Positions 11,133-24,700 of a stretch of DNA of 64,000 nt are shown piece after piece. Origin of the DNA: Aptenodytes patagonicus (taxonomy: Eukaryota > Chordata > Aves > Sphenisciformes > Spheniscidae); contig NC_134950.1 of the NCBI RefSeq assembly GCF_965638725.1, positions 132,695,636-132,759,635 of the forward strand, in the 5' to 3' direction. The position numbers and the translations under genes are program-made. Numbering within the stretch: the first letter of the stretch is position 1; each line of letters begins with the position of its first letter. The notes under the pieces are model-generated. The model was not told the DNA's origin and ran no database searches. It was given only the letters and a program-made list of their open reading frames with translations.

Positions 11133-14100
11133 CGCACAGTTAGTGGGTCTATTCCTATATGGGCTTCTGAATGAGATCTAAATACACCAGCAAGGAAATG
11201 GTGAAGCCATTCATTGTTTTTCTGTACTTACTAACTTTTTTACTTCAGCAGCTGCCTTTGTACTTGTAGCTAATACCATCTTCCAAAGTAATGTTAGCTA
11301 TGTTGTCAAAGTACTAAACCTAAATGTTAGGTATAACTGATTCAGATGTGTAAACTTGAACAGGTATTTTTATTGTGAAAAACAATTGTTGCTAAATAAC
11401 TATCTAACAAGGAAAACGTAATTATAAAGAATCTTTTCCATCTCCTGCACTAATTGAATAAACAGAATTCTTCTGTACTACTTTGCAGACATAATCTGTT
11501 ATTGAATTATTGCATTAACACTGGGTTGCTGTTTTACCTTTGCCCCACTCAGCAGAAGAGCTTTCATACTTTTGAACTAGAAAATCTCAATTATCTTTGT
11601 CCTTCTAAGTAGAACTGTGTTCATACAGGACCTTGAGGTTGATGATATTTTAACTACATTAACTTTCCCTTGGCTTGTCGATGAAGGACCTGCCAACCAT
11701 AAGTGGATAGGACTTGGAAGAAGCCTTCTTTAACAAGTATTCATTAATTCTTGCATAGAAAAGATGTTCATAAATTCTGTTTACATGTAGGATCATCAGC
11801 AGATTCTTCCACCCACTTCTAAGAGTTCAGTTCTGGCTTGAAAAGGTCAAGCAACAGCTACTTTAGCAGGTAAACTGTGCAGACTTTTTTTTTTTGTTGT
11901 GTGTTGGTTGGCTTTTGACATTTTTAGTTGCTATGGCATCTACTCAAAATAGGATTTTTAAAACTGCAGTTGATTCCCTGTGATAAAACTGTGGGGATCT
12001 TTATCTTTGAACAATAAACTGCAGGTGACATTTGGGGTTCTGGGGTTCTCGCTGTGGAACAACTTTTTAAAGTCAAGTCCTCAAAACCCTTTGTTCTTAC
12101 TTAGGCCATTGGGGTATCTTACAAGACTCAGAAACTGCAGAGTGTAAATACTTTGCTGTGTTTCTTTCTTCAGCTGATGTCACCTGAAATAGAAATACTG
12201 CTGAAGCCATTGTATTTCCATTTGATGAACGCTACTCCTGGTATCATAGTAGCAATTCTAGGTAAGGCACGAGTATGAATTACGCAGGAAGAAACACTTC
12301 CTCTGTTTCTAGCAAATCCGTAATTTCATAGCAAAATTTTAAGATTTTTAAAAAATATTTTTATTCCCAAATTTTTATGGAATTTTCTCCAGTGGTTGCA
12401 CCATAAAGTCATATTAATGTGGGTTTTCACTACACCAGGAACAGCAGCTGCAGTGAATACAGAAGGAAGAAAAAAAATCCTTTGTTATTAATTGCTATTT
12501 GGATGATAGAGACAAGGACTTATCTTTAATCTCAGAGTATTGGCCTTAACTACCTGGTGCAGAGCTCTCTGAAGGGAGCAGAAGCTTTCCGTCGGCTTCA
12601 TGGGCCCATGGGAATAGCTGGAGGAATGAACTGCTTGACTGAGCAAGTTGACAGATGATAGATAGCTCGGGGGCCTGGAAAGCACGTCTGTCAAGTTTCT
12701 CGCACCGTGTAAGACTCACTCTGCTACGTGACATTTCCCCAACTCAGGATCATCTCTATCACACGTGCCAATGCTACAGAGGTCAGAAACAAGCCATGCA
12801 ACCAGGTGTACAACCTTGACATCTAGTGTGGAGCGCCAGTTAGCATGGAGTGTCAGTCTCGTACACTGTCACCTAAGTCAAAAGCAAAAAGCCCACAGCT
12901 ACTGTCCATTTTATTTCAAATGGACTTCATTCTTCTCCCACTGAAACCCTTAGCAATCTTGCCAGCAGGTTTACCTGGCCAAGGCCTTAAAATCAGAGGA
13001 AACAAAAATGAGGGCTTGCACCTTGACGTGGCCTGGCTTGCTGCCTTGTAATGAGAGCTCTCCTTTGTGTTGACGTAATGGTGATCCCACTAAAAACTAA
13101 CGAGTTGATGAACTACCGCTACATCATGATGAAGAGGTCTCTTCAAATATAAGTCCAAACATCTCCTTTCGAGTCCTTTGTGGAAGGTGGTATGTTTTCC
13201 ACAGCAGAGTGTTTGCCTACAGAGCTTTCCTCTTGCAGTGACTGAGCGCCAGTTCAGGTCAAATGGGCTCAGACTTCAGAGTGATGGAGATGTTAAGTCA
13301 AAATAAAGGAGAATGTTGACAAAACATCAATTTTTAGTCAGGGTTCTCCACTGAAAAAAATAGATTAAAAATCTCTACTTAAGAATTGACCGCAAAGCTA
13401 ACTTTTTTTTTTTAAACTCGGAAGCAGCCCTGGCTTTCTGTATCACTTCTGGCCACCTCCGATAGAGCACTCACACTTGTGAGGGAAAGGTATACTCGTT
13501 GTTCCTATCTTCTTTAGAGCAGGTCAGAAGGGTGGATGTGGTTTGTGATAGAATTCTTTGCAATATTCTTCAAGCAAGATATTGTTGCATTTTTACCCGA
13601 ACATGCATTTATGTTCTAGGCTGAAGAAGCAAGAACTGAAATTGGTAAGGGGGTGAGGGAGGAGGAGAAAGATATGGGTCCTACTGCGTGATCCTGGTTC
13701 TTTGCAGTATTATTGGATTAATTAATTTCCTTATCAAACAGAACATATTTTGTACTACAAATTTCTACCAAATTTTCTATTGCTAAAAGACTACAGGAGG
13801 ATTTCAGGAGGATTTGAAATTACTCAGTTGTTGCTTTGACTAACTACTGAGTTGATCAAACATTTCCAGAGGTGAATCTTTTGATAAAATCTTGACATTT
13901 TAAATTTTGAGCAATTTTTTCCAGCATCCATGCAGGCTTCTAGTGTGGGGATTGTCCACTGCTTACCTTTATAATCAGGCAACTGGACTTTCGTCTTACA
14001 CACTTAGGGCTTGTCATGATAGGCTTCGCAGCAACTATGCCTTTCCCTCTGAGGTGCAGCATGCAGAGAGAACTAAAGGCACTTACTTAATCCACGGTCA

Positions 14101-14139
14101 TCTTGGTCAAAGAAGAAAGAGGCCAAACTACCATATTCA

Positions 14140-14149
14140 CTAAAAATAG
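14140..14149 (+). promoter_or_regulatory. consensus MEF2-type site upstream of COLQ
   Basis: CTAAAAATAG is a perfect match to the MEF2 consensus YTAWWWWTAR. It lies about 1.5 kb upstream of the start codon of COLQ, a gene expressed in muscle. The match is seen directly; function is inferred only, since such sites also occur by chance in AT-rich DNA. Confidence 0.35.
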
Positions 14150-15446
14150 CCAAATACTAAAAAGTAACAGACAGAGGAATAGGGTAGATTAAATTAAAAA
14201 ATAAATTCAGTTATCCAAAGTGTTGCAGTACTGGAAAGAGATTTTAGAAAGCATTAAGGTTATATTAGGCCTGTCCTTTAAGGATAGAAACATATAAGGC
14301 AGATGTGATTGATTGTTTCTATCAAACCATTACATTTAGAAAGATTTTGTTAATATGTTTGCAATGTCTTGAAAGGAACAGCCAAGACTGTTTAACTAGA
14401 ATTGTGGAAATACATCGCTTCGCCCTTTAGTGGTGTACTCAGTAGGAGTTAACTCCCAGGGGGACTTGTCCTCGTCTCTGTCAATGAGTACTTTTCTCAA
14501 GTGAAAAAAAAAAATCAATTCTGTAATTAATCCAAAAGATTTCCATGTTTGTCTTGGGAGTAACAATAAAGAGTGGGCAAAGAAAATCATCTCCATCTGG
14601 AAGAGAGGAAGTAATGATGGTTTTCATGCTGAAGGAGTACCTCTGCTTTTCACGGAAACCCCTGTCGGATCCCAGGCAGAAAGGAGGATCCCTGTGCTAG
14701 TTATTTTGCGGACAGAAATTTTTCTGCAAAGCTCTGCCAGTTGGAATAAGGCACAGAAACACCAAGCTTTTGTACAGATAACAAGGGCACACGCTGCTTT
14801 TCAGAGAGTCAGAGGTTTGTTTTCTTGCCACAGTGCTGTGTAGTGTGTTGACCGTCACCACCCCTGGAGCTGGTAGCATTTCACTCACCCCAGCATGGCA
14901 CACGTATTGTTTCTTCCACCTGTTGCACCCTGTCAGTACACTCTTTGCGGTCCTACAATATCTGGCACTATCAGTGATACTGTCATTTTCACTGAAATCC
15001 TCAAAAATAATCTGTTCTGCGGTTCGTGGCATCCCTCAGCCTGAGCTGCACTCTGTAAATGAATGCAACGCTTGTAACCACCAGTGATAAGCAGATGTTA
15101 GGTCACTGCTCATCTCTCTCATTAAGGCAATTAGTGACCTGTAGAAGATGATCAGTCAGGGATTTTATCCATCTCGACATCAGGGTCTGGTTGCCTGCTC
15201 CGAAGGATGCTGTTTATAGTCCAGTTCATAATTTCTCCCTTTCCCGCTCATCATTATTATTATCCAAAGTGCCTTTTTGCTTCTGTTAGCAAAACCAGAA
15301 TCCCCCATGCCCCAGTTTTAGCAACTAATGTCCACAATAGGGGCAACTGATCCAGCGCAGGAGTTAAATATAACCGTGTCTAGTGTAAGGAGAAGATTTA
15401 ATGGGAAATGGTTAGCATTCTTTCTTCCTAAAGGCACGGGGCGGGC

Positions 15447-15466
15447 GGGGGGGGGGGGGGGGGGGG
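15447..15466 (+). repeat. 20-base G tract just upstream of COLQ start
   Basis: Twenty consecutive G, preceded by GGGGCGGGC, lie about 155 bases upstream of the COLQ ATG. A (CA)n-rich run follows at once (15474-15498) and then a purine (GA) stretch (about 15509-15567). The exact length of such a run is unreliable in sequencing data. Confidence 0.85.
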
Positions 15467-15473
15467 AAGAGAC

Positions 15474-15498
15474 GTACACACACAGACACACACACACG
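15474..15498 (+). repeat. CA-rich microsatellite
   Basis: An interrupted ACACACAC run with one G interruption, between the G tract and a GA-rich stretch in the presumed 5' UTR or core promoter of COLQ. Confidence 0.85.
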
Positions 15499-15619
15499 CA
15501 TCCCACAGTGAGAGCGAGGAAGAGAGCAGGCAAGGCAGAGAGGGAGCAAGGGGAGGGAGAGAGAGATCCCCAAAGCAGCCCTGCGCCTCTGAGCTGGAAT
15601 CTGCCAGGGTGCAGCCAGC

Positions 15620-15725
15620 ATGTTGGTCCTCAGCCCGCTTGTCTGGGGATCTTACCTGCAGCTTTTCTTCTGCTTTGCTTTATCTCAGACTGCGTACGTT
15701 GACAATGTCTTCTCAGTTTCAGCAG
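15620..15725 (+). CDS. COLQ: COLQ exon 1, coding part (signal peptide)
   Basis: ATG at 15620, then [20 protein letters not shown] and [15 protein letters not shown]: a hydrophobic signal peptide with likely cleavage near residues 23-25. The exon ends after one base of codon 36, with donor G|GTAATT at 15725/15726. It matches vertebrate COLQ exon 1 in length (35 codons plus one base) and pattern (LQLFF...SQ...SA). The transcription start is not determined; a TATA-like TTAAATATAA lies about 250 bases upstream. Confidence 0.93.
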
Positions 15726-18700
15726 GTAATTGCTTTAAGTCTTGTTACTTTTCCTTGCTTGGAGCTCTCCTCTGCACTCTGATTCTTGCACTTTCCGGTG
15801 ATTGGGAACACAGGACCAAAAAAAATAATACTTCAATAGCAGATCTCGGTGGAGGAATTTTGCGTTGCAGACCTGTTCTGCCACATGCTGGGACATTTTT
15901 ATTGCTTGGTTGGTTTTGCTTTTTGCTTTATTATTTCTGCTTTTAAACCACTCCCTTCTCTTCCCCGGGAGAAATAATAGACAAGGTCCTCAGCTGCTCT
16001 AAAATGCTTTTTTTCCATTGGCTTCTATGGTGCTGTGCTAATTCATGGATCTGGCCCAATTAGTATATTACTTGCACGTCTGCATGTTTCTTTCTATTTT
16101 GGATGAGCTTAGGTAGATTACAGCACGGGAAAGAAAATGAATCTCAATGTATATCTGCTTCTATAAATAAAGCCCTGACCTCAATGAGCGCTGCCAGAGT
16201 CCGGCTGGATGTTAGCAGAATAAACATCATCTGGCTCCGGCTATGACACTAACAAATACCCAGATGACTTACATAGCAAACAGGAGTCCACTGCATGGAA
16301 AATCCCTGCTAGGCAAAGGCAAAACAAATTAGTTGTCAGCTGAGCCAGGGCACTGGAAATCCCACTTAATAGATTTTACAGTTTGATCAGCGAGACTTTC
16401 CGTTAGCCACGTTCTGTGCAAAGGAAGGGGAAAGTTGACGCGAGCTCTGACTCCATCTCTCCTTTGAGGAACTTTCACCAGTTTATGGCAAATTACTGTC
16501 TACCACCTTCTGTCTGTTATTCTGCATCTGTCAATAGAGATGCTTCTAACTAACATCCTGGATTCCTTCAGGGTAAATTTGAGATGGTTCAACTGAGATT
16601 TGTAGGTCAAGGTCAGCTATACCTACAGATCCTCCCCGTGTCTTTCACATGAAGACAGTGACCAAAAGGGTGCACATTTTAAGACTGTACAGAAAATCAA
16701 CCTTAGACATGAATCTAAAGACACATGGCTTTTCTCTCTCTTTCTAGTGTCTCTGGTGTGACTGCAGAGCCAGATGGTTTACATTCAAGGCATTTATGAG
16801 AGAAGGGTGATCAGGAGGGTAGCTTGTATGAGATGATAGATTTCTGCACTAAAAAACTGTAACAGTATGCATGATTTCTTCTAAGGGTTTTTTAAAAATC
16901 TTTTAAAATGTGCAGAGCTGTATTTCACTCCCAATGGTTTGAACAGTCCATTCATTTAAAGATACTCAAATAATAAGAATCTGGGGACCACAAGAGCAAT
17001 GCAGATAGCCTTTGGGGAAAAGTCCTGTAGCATTTAATAACGCAGCCATTAGAGTTCTGTTGTCATTTCGGATAGTTTTTAAGATAACATCTAGAGAAAC
17101 CTAACGTTCAAAGAAGTACATCCTTTGAAAAACAATTTAATCCATTCTTTCGAACCTTTAATAATTTTTTTCTGCTAAACTCTATAGGATGCTAAAAAGC
17201 ATTTACATTTGTTGTAATTTCTGTTCAATTGGGTATGCTTTTTCCATGATGTTGAGATTAGTTAATGCTGAGGTACAGGAATCATCAAGATTTATTTTCT
17301 CTGATATATTCCAAATTACTTTGCAATAACATGCAAGTTTTTAGACCTCAAAAATTTACTACTTTGAAAAGCTTTACATTTATTTGACGCTTGTAGATGC
17401 CACCCAGACAAACAAGAATTTCACATTTCCATCGCCTGCATGGCCTGGCCTTTCTCCTGTGACACACACTTGTGCGTCTAGAGAAGCCATTTAAACTGTT
17501 CTCTTACAAAATAACAGTTCAACAAAAAAGTCCTTTCTCTTCTGAGGGGGAAGTTCCCATTTCTGCTGAAAACGTAGTAGAAGAGGCAAATATGAAGGAA
17601 AACGCATAGTCTATTACTGTCCACACGGGTGCTTTGGGGCAGAAGGGTACTTGTATCTCATCAGCAATTCAGCTATGTTAACAAGGAGCTATGAACACCA
17701 TTTGAATCCCTAATTCTGCACCAGTGAGAAAGCTGAGATAGAATAACAATAATTGCACAGCAATAAAAATATTTTACAGCAGCAGTGCCACACGTACAGG
17801 TTTAATGTTAAGGAGGGTATAGTGTCAAAGTAGAAAGAGCACTTGGGGATGGCAGGCTAATCTTCCACCCAAATACCATGTCATGAAACAGTAAGCTATG
17901 CCTACAGCCCTTGAAACTGGCTGTTGATAGCAGCAGGTGCCGCCTGGTTGCTCTTAGGGCCAGACTCCACTCTTTGCACTAGAATATTTTCCATGGTGCA
18001 GCCCCTGGGGCTTGCCCACGAGAGACTCCAGGGCTTCCCAGGCAGTGACTGCAGCCGAGCGTGGTCCCTTCCTCCTCCATCCCCGCAGGCCGACAGCTTC
18101 TGGTTTCAGGCTCGGAGAAGGTGTGAACCCGATCAGGAAATCGGATTCCCAGTGTGGCAGCTCAGGCAAATTGCCACCCCACGCACGGCTCTGCAGTAAA
18201 GCCCCGCACCATGCTCTTCTGGCCAAGCCACTGAAAATTACCTTTATTCCCAGCAAGCTCTTAGCACAGCTTTTATCACAAATGTATTGTAAATGTTTAC
18301 TTGATAATATGTGGAAAAAAAATCTGGTGGATGATCCAGTCATAATCCCACAACCGCAGCGATGGATTAAAAGCCATACTTTGGGGAGCTGTTACATACC
18401 TGTGTGCCATTATTGCTTGCTAATCGGGGTTATTTAGTATGAAAAATGACATAATTAAAAAAAAATCCTTTAGTGCTTTGATTGCATCTGCATTTTAAGA
18501 AACATCTCCTAAGAAAAAAGCAAAAAGTTCTCTATTTTCTGGTAGAAATCTCGCAGTGGGTACAGAAGGTAAATTAATTCCATTTAAATTCTTGGTTATT
18601 TTAATGGTTTCTCAAATGTTCTGTGGCTGTCAGCTGAGTCAATTATTTGTATCTGGCACCAAGATGTAATTTCCCATTTAAAGAATGTATTTGAGCACTG

Positions 18701-21700
18701 TACTTGCAAATTCTAAAACTAATCACATTTAACAGTGAGGATGTTCTTAAGTGACAACTTGTCTTTCCTGTAGTTGGGAGAACACATTTGGGTATTTTCC
18801 AGGTATGTCTGAAAACTTCTGGGCCAGAAGTGCTTTTATTTCTGTCCTCACACATCTTTGCATAGCAACAGGTCATAAATAGAAAGGTTTACAGGTCACG
18901 AAGCTAGTAACTAGAAAGCAGAGATAAACAACCAGTAGGGGGGAAAAGTGTTTGTAGAATAATTGAGGAAAGAATAATCTGGATCTTTGTCTGTTTTGCT
19001 GCCAACTCCACCTTATAGTCCCATCAGCCTCAAGCGCATCCTTGTTTCTGGAAGTATTTTGCATGTCATGTCAGCTCCAAAGAGTTGAGTCTCCTGGTGC
19101 TGAAGCATCGTTTCTGGAGGAAATGCTTCAGGGAGTAATATTACAACACACTCAATCGTGTGGCTGTGGTTCCACGTGGCAGTGAAGACCCCTGAGGTGG
19201 GTAGCTCAACCCTCCTGGAGACAGCAGGTTTCTTTTCAGGGTAACCTGTCGTATCCCACCCTTATGCCACTGTGTTTATGGTGTCCTTTATAACCATTTT
19301 TCAGAGCTCTGCTCTACTGAGGTTCCTGCACTGTGCGCTTGAGGAGGTTGCACTCACATGATGAAAACTAGGCGTGAGTTTTATACTCATTTTTAGTAGG
19401 GTTACCTGAACCAGTCTGCACCTTGTAAGAACCAGCCTGAAGGAAGCCACCTTCCAAATTCAGGTAGTAGAAAGACTCTCTTCTTCTCCCCCTCATTCCT
19501 TCTCCTCCCCTATTCTACTCATCCAGGCCGAAGGTTTCTGAGGTTTTGCAGAGAGATGGGAAAGTATTTAAATTACCAGCAACAGCCAGAGAAGAAGAAC
19601 AGTATCTCAATGCTTCTTCTGACCCAAACTGCCTTTTACGCATGCCACAAATGTATCCCTTGATTGAATTGTGTCCTACGATCAATATTGATACACAGCC
19701 CTATAAAAAGAATATGGTTGATTAATTTAAAGGAATGAAATGGGATGGTAACATTAGAGCACTATTGGCAGTATTCTTCATGCTTTCTTTGCCTTTTTCT
19801 CATTATTTTCCCAAAGAAAAGGAACACCACGTCTCACTGGGTGGGTGGCACAGCCTCTTTGAATTGGGAAGGTGTAATATTAACCCACAACCAGACCTCG
19901 TGTGGGATAGCTGCAGAAAACAGTTCAGCTTTCTTATGGACCGGCACTGTTGGAGCAGTAAGAGCCGCAGTGAAGGGCAAGGCGGGTTGGGAACAGGAGC
20001 TGTGCAGGGTGACTGCCTTGGCTGGGCGGCACAGAGAGGGAACTTTGGTACCCCCTGCGTTGCTGCAACTTGGGGGAGAGGGCATTGTGCATTTGTGAGA
20101 GATACAGAGGGAAAGAGAAAACACAAAAGGAAGTGGTGATTCCTGACACTGGGGGAGTTGGGATCCTGGCTGCCTTTCTGTAAAAGGAATATCTGACCCC
20201 ATCATCGGGTTTGGGTTTTTTTCCTCTAATGAAGCAACCTGCAGGAACCCTAAATATTGTCAAAATGGACAGCAGAGATGTCAGGTGGATGTTTTTTGTT
20301 TCTAGGGAGAGCAATTGTAAATACTTATTTATGTAAAATCACAAGGGAAAAAAAGATCAGAGTGCTTGCAGGAGTAAGAAAGACGCGGAAGGAATTTAAA
20401 ATAAGACTAACAGTAAAAGCTGGAAGACTCTCAAAGGCAGCAGCCAGATACTACTGGGAAAACAGCCCGAAGGGTGACTAGCAAGCAGAGGTGAATCTTT
20501 GAAGGGCAAAAATACCAGTCCAGGGAAGGAAGCCTGGCTCTGCTCTGGAAAGTCAGCATGGGCCCAGGAGGTGCCCAGCATCCTGATGCTGTTGGTCAAG
20601 GGGTTTCTCATGGAACACACACAAGCAGGAAAGCTTTGGTTAGATTAAAATTCCTGATGGAAGTGAGCCACTGGCAAAGGCTACAGCTTCACTAGGAGAA
20701 GGAAAGCAAAGTATCATTGGCCATAAGAGAAGGCAGCCACCTGGCTGTGGATCTGGCTGGGCAAAGGTCTTGGGGCTGGACTCAGCTGGGCATTTAAAAG
20801 CTTTCTATCTTGTTTGTGGCTCACAGAAGCCTGAAAGGGAGGCAACAGATTCTTTTGATAGAGTATCTCTTCAGCCTGAGAGAAAAAAATAACCTTGGGA
20901 TTGGCCATTTGCACTTGGTAGCCCAAATGAGTGGCTAGAAAGATAAGCCAAAAGAAGGGTTGTGTAGTGGTTACCCTTCTAAGCTGACAAAGAAGGCAGT
21001 TCCTGAACAGCCTCTGGGGAAAGGCTTGGACTGGTGGCAAAATAACAGTCTAGTATGGTACGGTTACCGTTGCTTTAAGTAAATGGGTCTTTAAAATAAA
21101 CACAGTTACATGAAAGAAGCACCTGATTTGACTTTATCTGTAGTTTCTCCCCTGGTAGCTACGAACTGCGAGAATCACAAATTGGGTCTCCTGCTCAGGT
21201 CAATGCGAATAATACTCAGGGATGAAATTACCTTGGGATTCGTGGACCCCTTTCTGGTGGCATATGGTGCAATGGCCTGTGTTGATTCAGGTGCGAGCAG
21301 AGCAGCCACGCTGGTGCACAGCCTGCCCACAACTTCGTGCCTGCCCCCAGCTTTCTGTCAGGAAGGCAAGGGAAAGACCGATGCAAGCTGCAATAGCAAT
21401 GGACCCCCAGGAGGTCCTGTGAAATTAGCAGTAGACCAATGAATAGAAGCCCACTTGATCCTGTGGTTGAGGGACAAGGAAAGGGCATCAGAGGCAGTTC
21501 AGGAGGTTGTGGCATTTGCCTTGCAGCAGTAAACAAAAATCAGAAGAGGACACAGCCACTAGTGAGGAAGATGGAAGCTGGTTGCAACAAGGCTCCTTAA
21601 GCACAGCTCTGGGTCTTGCATGCAGGAGGGGAAAGGGGCTTCAGACCTGCCTGTGGCATTACTGAATGACAAGGCGCTTGGCTTGTCAAAAAAGGTTCAG

Positions 21701-24700
21701 TGACTATAATGCAATGAAGGGAAAGGGTTCAGTGAAATGCTGCTTCATTTTCTCACTCAAGAAAATGTATGTCAAAGGACCACATGATCCCCCCTGTGTT
21801 CCCCTGTTCCCCCTGGTTTAATATAAAGGTTGACTTGGTTGGCTTCACGTGGTGAGCTGATGGGGGCAGAGACATCCTGAAATACAGAAGCCAGGTTTGA
21901 TACCCGAAGTGCAGGAAGCTGGGACTACACTGGTGACCAGTTCGGATTTTTTTTTCTGGGGCAACATTTGTGTTACAAGTAAGGCGGCTGTCCAACTTGA
22001 GACTGTGGAAGCTCTTCTGGAGACACAACCCAAGCTAAGCCAGTATTTTTCAGGTAGTTGCTTTGTGGTGCACATGTTCTCCAGCTGCCAGGGACAGAGG
22101 TCAGTACGGGAGCTGAGGCAGTGCTTGCTTGGTTTTCCAGCGAAGGAAACAGTAACTGGTCTGAAGGTTTTTCTATAACCTGTGAAAGTTTCTGACAGGC
22201 AACGACCAGTCCAAAAGGGAACCTCAGCTGAAAGCGATGCTGCAGCTGGCATGGAGATCCCAGCTGGTTCGAGTAAGCTTGTTCATGCTGTATCACTGCT
22301 GTGAATGAGCATAGCGTTATCTGTAGTCCATAGGTATTGGATGTGCTGGTGAATACTAGATTTTTGTGGTGACCAGACTGGAAGGTGGAGGTTTAAATTC
22401 CAGCACAGCAAAGGAAGCTGTTTCAAAATCAGGTGTTTTCAGTGAAAGGATGGGAGATCCACCGACAAGCAATCCAAAGTGCTGTAAAATCAGCTTATTC
22501 CCTATGTACTTGTAGACATATAGTGCTTGCAGGCCTTTGCTCCTAGTACAGACAGTTCATTTGTGGGTTTGTCAATATTACCAAACCCCTGCACGGGAAT
22601 GCATTTTAGAATCCTTGGTTTTTAGAGTCTGTTTCATATGCAACACAGAGGCCTCCTGTGGGTGGGCTGTATTGCCACAGGAGCACCAGCAGCATGATTG
22701 CAGCAAAAGAAACTGCTGGTCTTAGTTAACACTATAGAAAAATATAATTTGTGTTTATACAGGAGGAAGTTTGTTGTCAGGATAGGCCACGTATCCCTGC
22801 AGTCTTTAACTCTTGGTGCTAGGATAGTGTGTAATTGAAAAATGAGGGGACACATTCAGCTGTAATGCAACATAGGACTCACCCAGGACACATCTGGGAG
22901 ACCTATTTCATGCTGCAGCTTAGTAGCTAGAAAAGAACAGGGAAAGCCTTCAATTCTAGGGGGAATTGTTTGAGGAAGATCAGAAATAGGTGAGAGAGAA
23001 AAACCCCACAGGAATTAACAGGACCCCAGCCTAGGTGTTCTGTTTCTTCCCTTCTCCTCTCCAAGGAATCACCACTTTAATGAAAAGGAAATTGGGAAGA
23101 TGCTTTCTGTAGTCACACGACGGTAGTGGTAAAAGAGCATTTGGGATGAGAAGATGGATATAGGAAGAATGCAGAAGAGGACTGAGACAGCGGGGGGGGG
23201 AAGAGAAAAGAAGCTGTTAACCATTTTTCTCAGGAACTAGCAAGTGTGTACGCATAAATGCATGCTCCCGAGGAATGCACACAAGTAAAGGGAAATGCTT
23301 TGTCTAAAGAAGGCAGTGCTACAATTTCAGTTTTCTTCTACCCAGGGAAAAGTGTCGATGGATTTTTTTTTTTTTTTTTTTTAGCTTCTTGAAACCACAA
23401 AGTTAATGACTTTTTACAATATCATGTCAATACAGAGTTATTTTTTGTGAAAGGCAGGAGAATAAAGTCAGCTGGGCTGTGAATCTGTTGCAATGAGGGA
23501 GTCATGAGGAATTAATTTAGTCCATGGTAGCAAAGTTTCAAAGAGGAATTTGAAGGCATTTGTCTGAAGTCTTTCTGAGCACACAGCAACACCCACAGTC
23601 TCATAGGAATTGTCTGGGACTGTCTGAGCATATGGTGGAGCAACATCAAAGCACACATTTGATCTATGCCAGCACTGACAGATTATGATCTTGCAGTTGC
23701 AGAAGGGTGGCACTGGTGTCTCTCGGCTTTGTTGCTGCTGATCTCACAGGTAAAGTGGGAGAGGATTGTGTGGCAGTGAATGACACACAGAAGTCTTTTG
23801 GGGCTGACGCAGCAGCTATCTTGCATTAGTCTTTAGGGTTTCAGGCTCTTCTACAGATTGTAGTAGGTTTTTAGGCTTTAATACTCAGAGTATTTATAAT
23901 ATTGTTCTGGTGTGACAAGCAGTTGAGTTTCATAATCCAGTTCATAAAATGACTGAGATGAGATATTGTGATTTACCAGACTGGAACCCTGTTTCTGGTA
24001 TTGTAATTGAGTCATCTGTGGCTTTGGGGGAGTCGCTTAACTTCTCTGTGCCTCAGTTTCTCATGCATTGAAGGGGAGCACATAAAGTTGTCAACATCAT
24101 TTAGCAGTGTCTAGAGCTCTGGACCTCTGCAAATGGGAGGCAATAGAAGGAAAATTGCACAAAATAGCCCTGTTGTGGTTATTGGGATTTATAAGCCATA
24201 GGTTTATTTTATAAACCCATATTATAACCCACTGAAGTGTTCCACCCATCAGATTTTATTGGGATTTTCATGTTCTTGTGAAACTGGAGTGCAGAGCCAA
24301 CCCAAGCAAATGCTCCCCTCTCTGTCTGTACTGATCTCAGAATTCTCCTTCTGCAATCAATCTGAGAGAACAGTACATAAACTTTTGGCATATGCGTTGC
24401 CCTCATACATGCACATACACACAGATTAAATGTCTGAAACATTTGTATATAGGGAGTAAAGGAGTAAAAGGCTTTTCCTTTGCTTAGAAATCTCACAGGC
24501 CCCTTTGCTTTCCTGTGTCTTGCCATTTGTGCAGCGTTTTCTAAGGCTGACCTGCAAAAGATGCAGCCGCCTACCAGTTACCGGCCGGGCTGAGAGGGGC
24601 TCGCTGGGGCCTCGCTGCCTGTGAGCACGCGGGAGGCACTCGGAGATGCTGGGGGCCGCGGGCTGAATATTAGGTGGGGACAGAGGACAGAGCGTCCTTG

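Larger units (their letters stand above)
3049..15619. other. HACL1 3' UTR and HACL1-COLQ intergenic DNA, no gene supported
   Basis: About 12.5 kb. The first 0.6-1.9 kb is probably HACL1 3' UTR. The rest contains A-rich runs (3826-3850), several short tandem duplications (10914-10960, 11089-11132, 13794-13815) and chance open frames of up to about 121 codons (9655-10020) without recognisable domains or splice context. A consensus MEF2-type site lies at 14140-14149 and an AGGTCA/TGACCT inverted pair at 15100-15140. I see no CR1 LINE 3' end, LTR or RNA gene. Confidence 0.6.

Noticed and set aside
15318..15702. Open frames with poly-Gly or poly-Pro around the COLQ start
   Set aside because: They come from the G20 tract and CA repeat; the real COLQ frame starts at 15620.
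17954..18437. Overlapping 129- and 141-codon frames on opposite strands in COLQ intron 1
   Set aside because: The region is richer in G+C, which lowers stop frequency; no family is recognised.
19934..22296. Possible decayed retroviral or gene remnant, from many frames of 90 to 135 codons
   Set aside because: No conserved motif, LTR pair or target duplication could be found.
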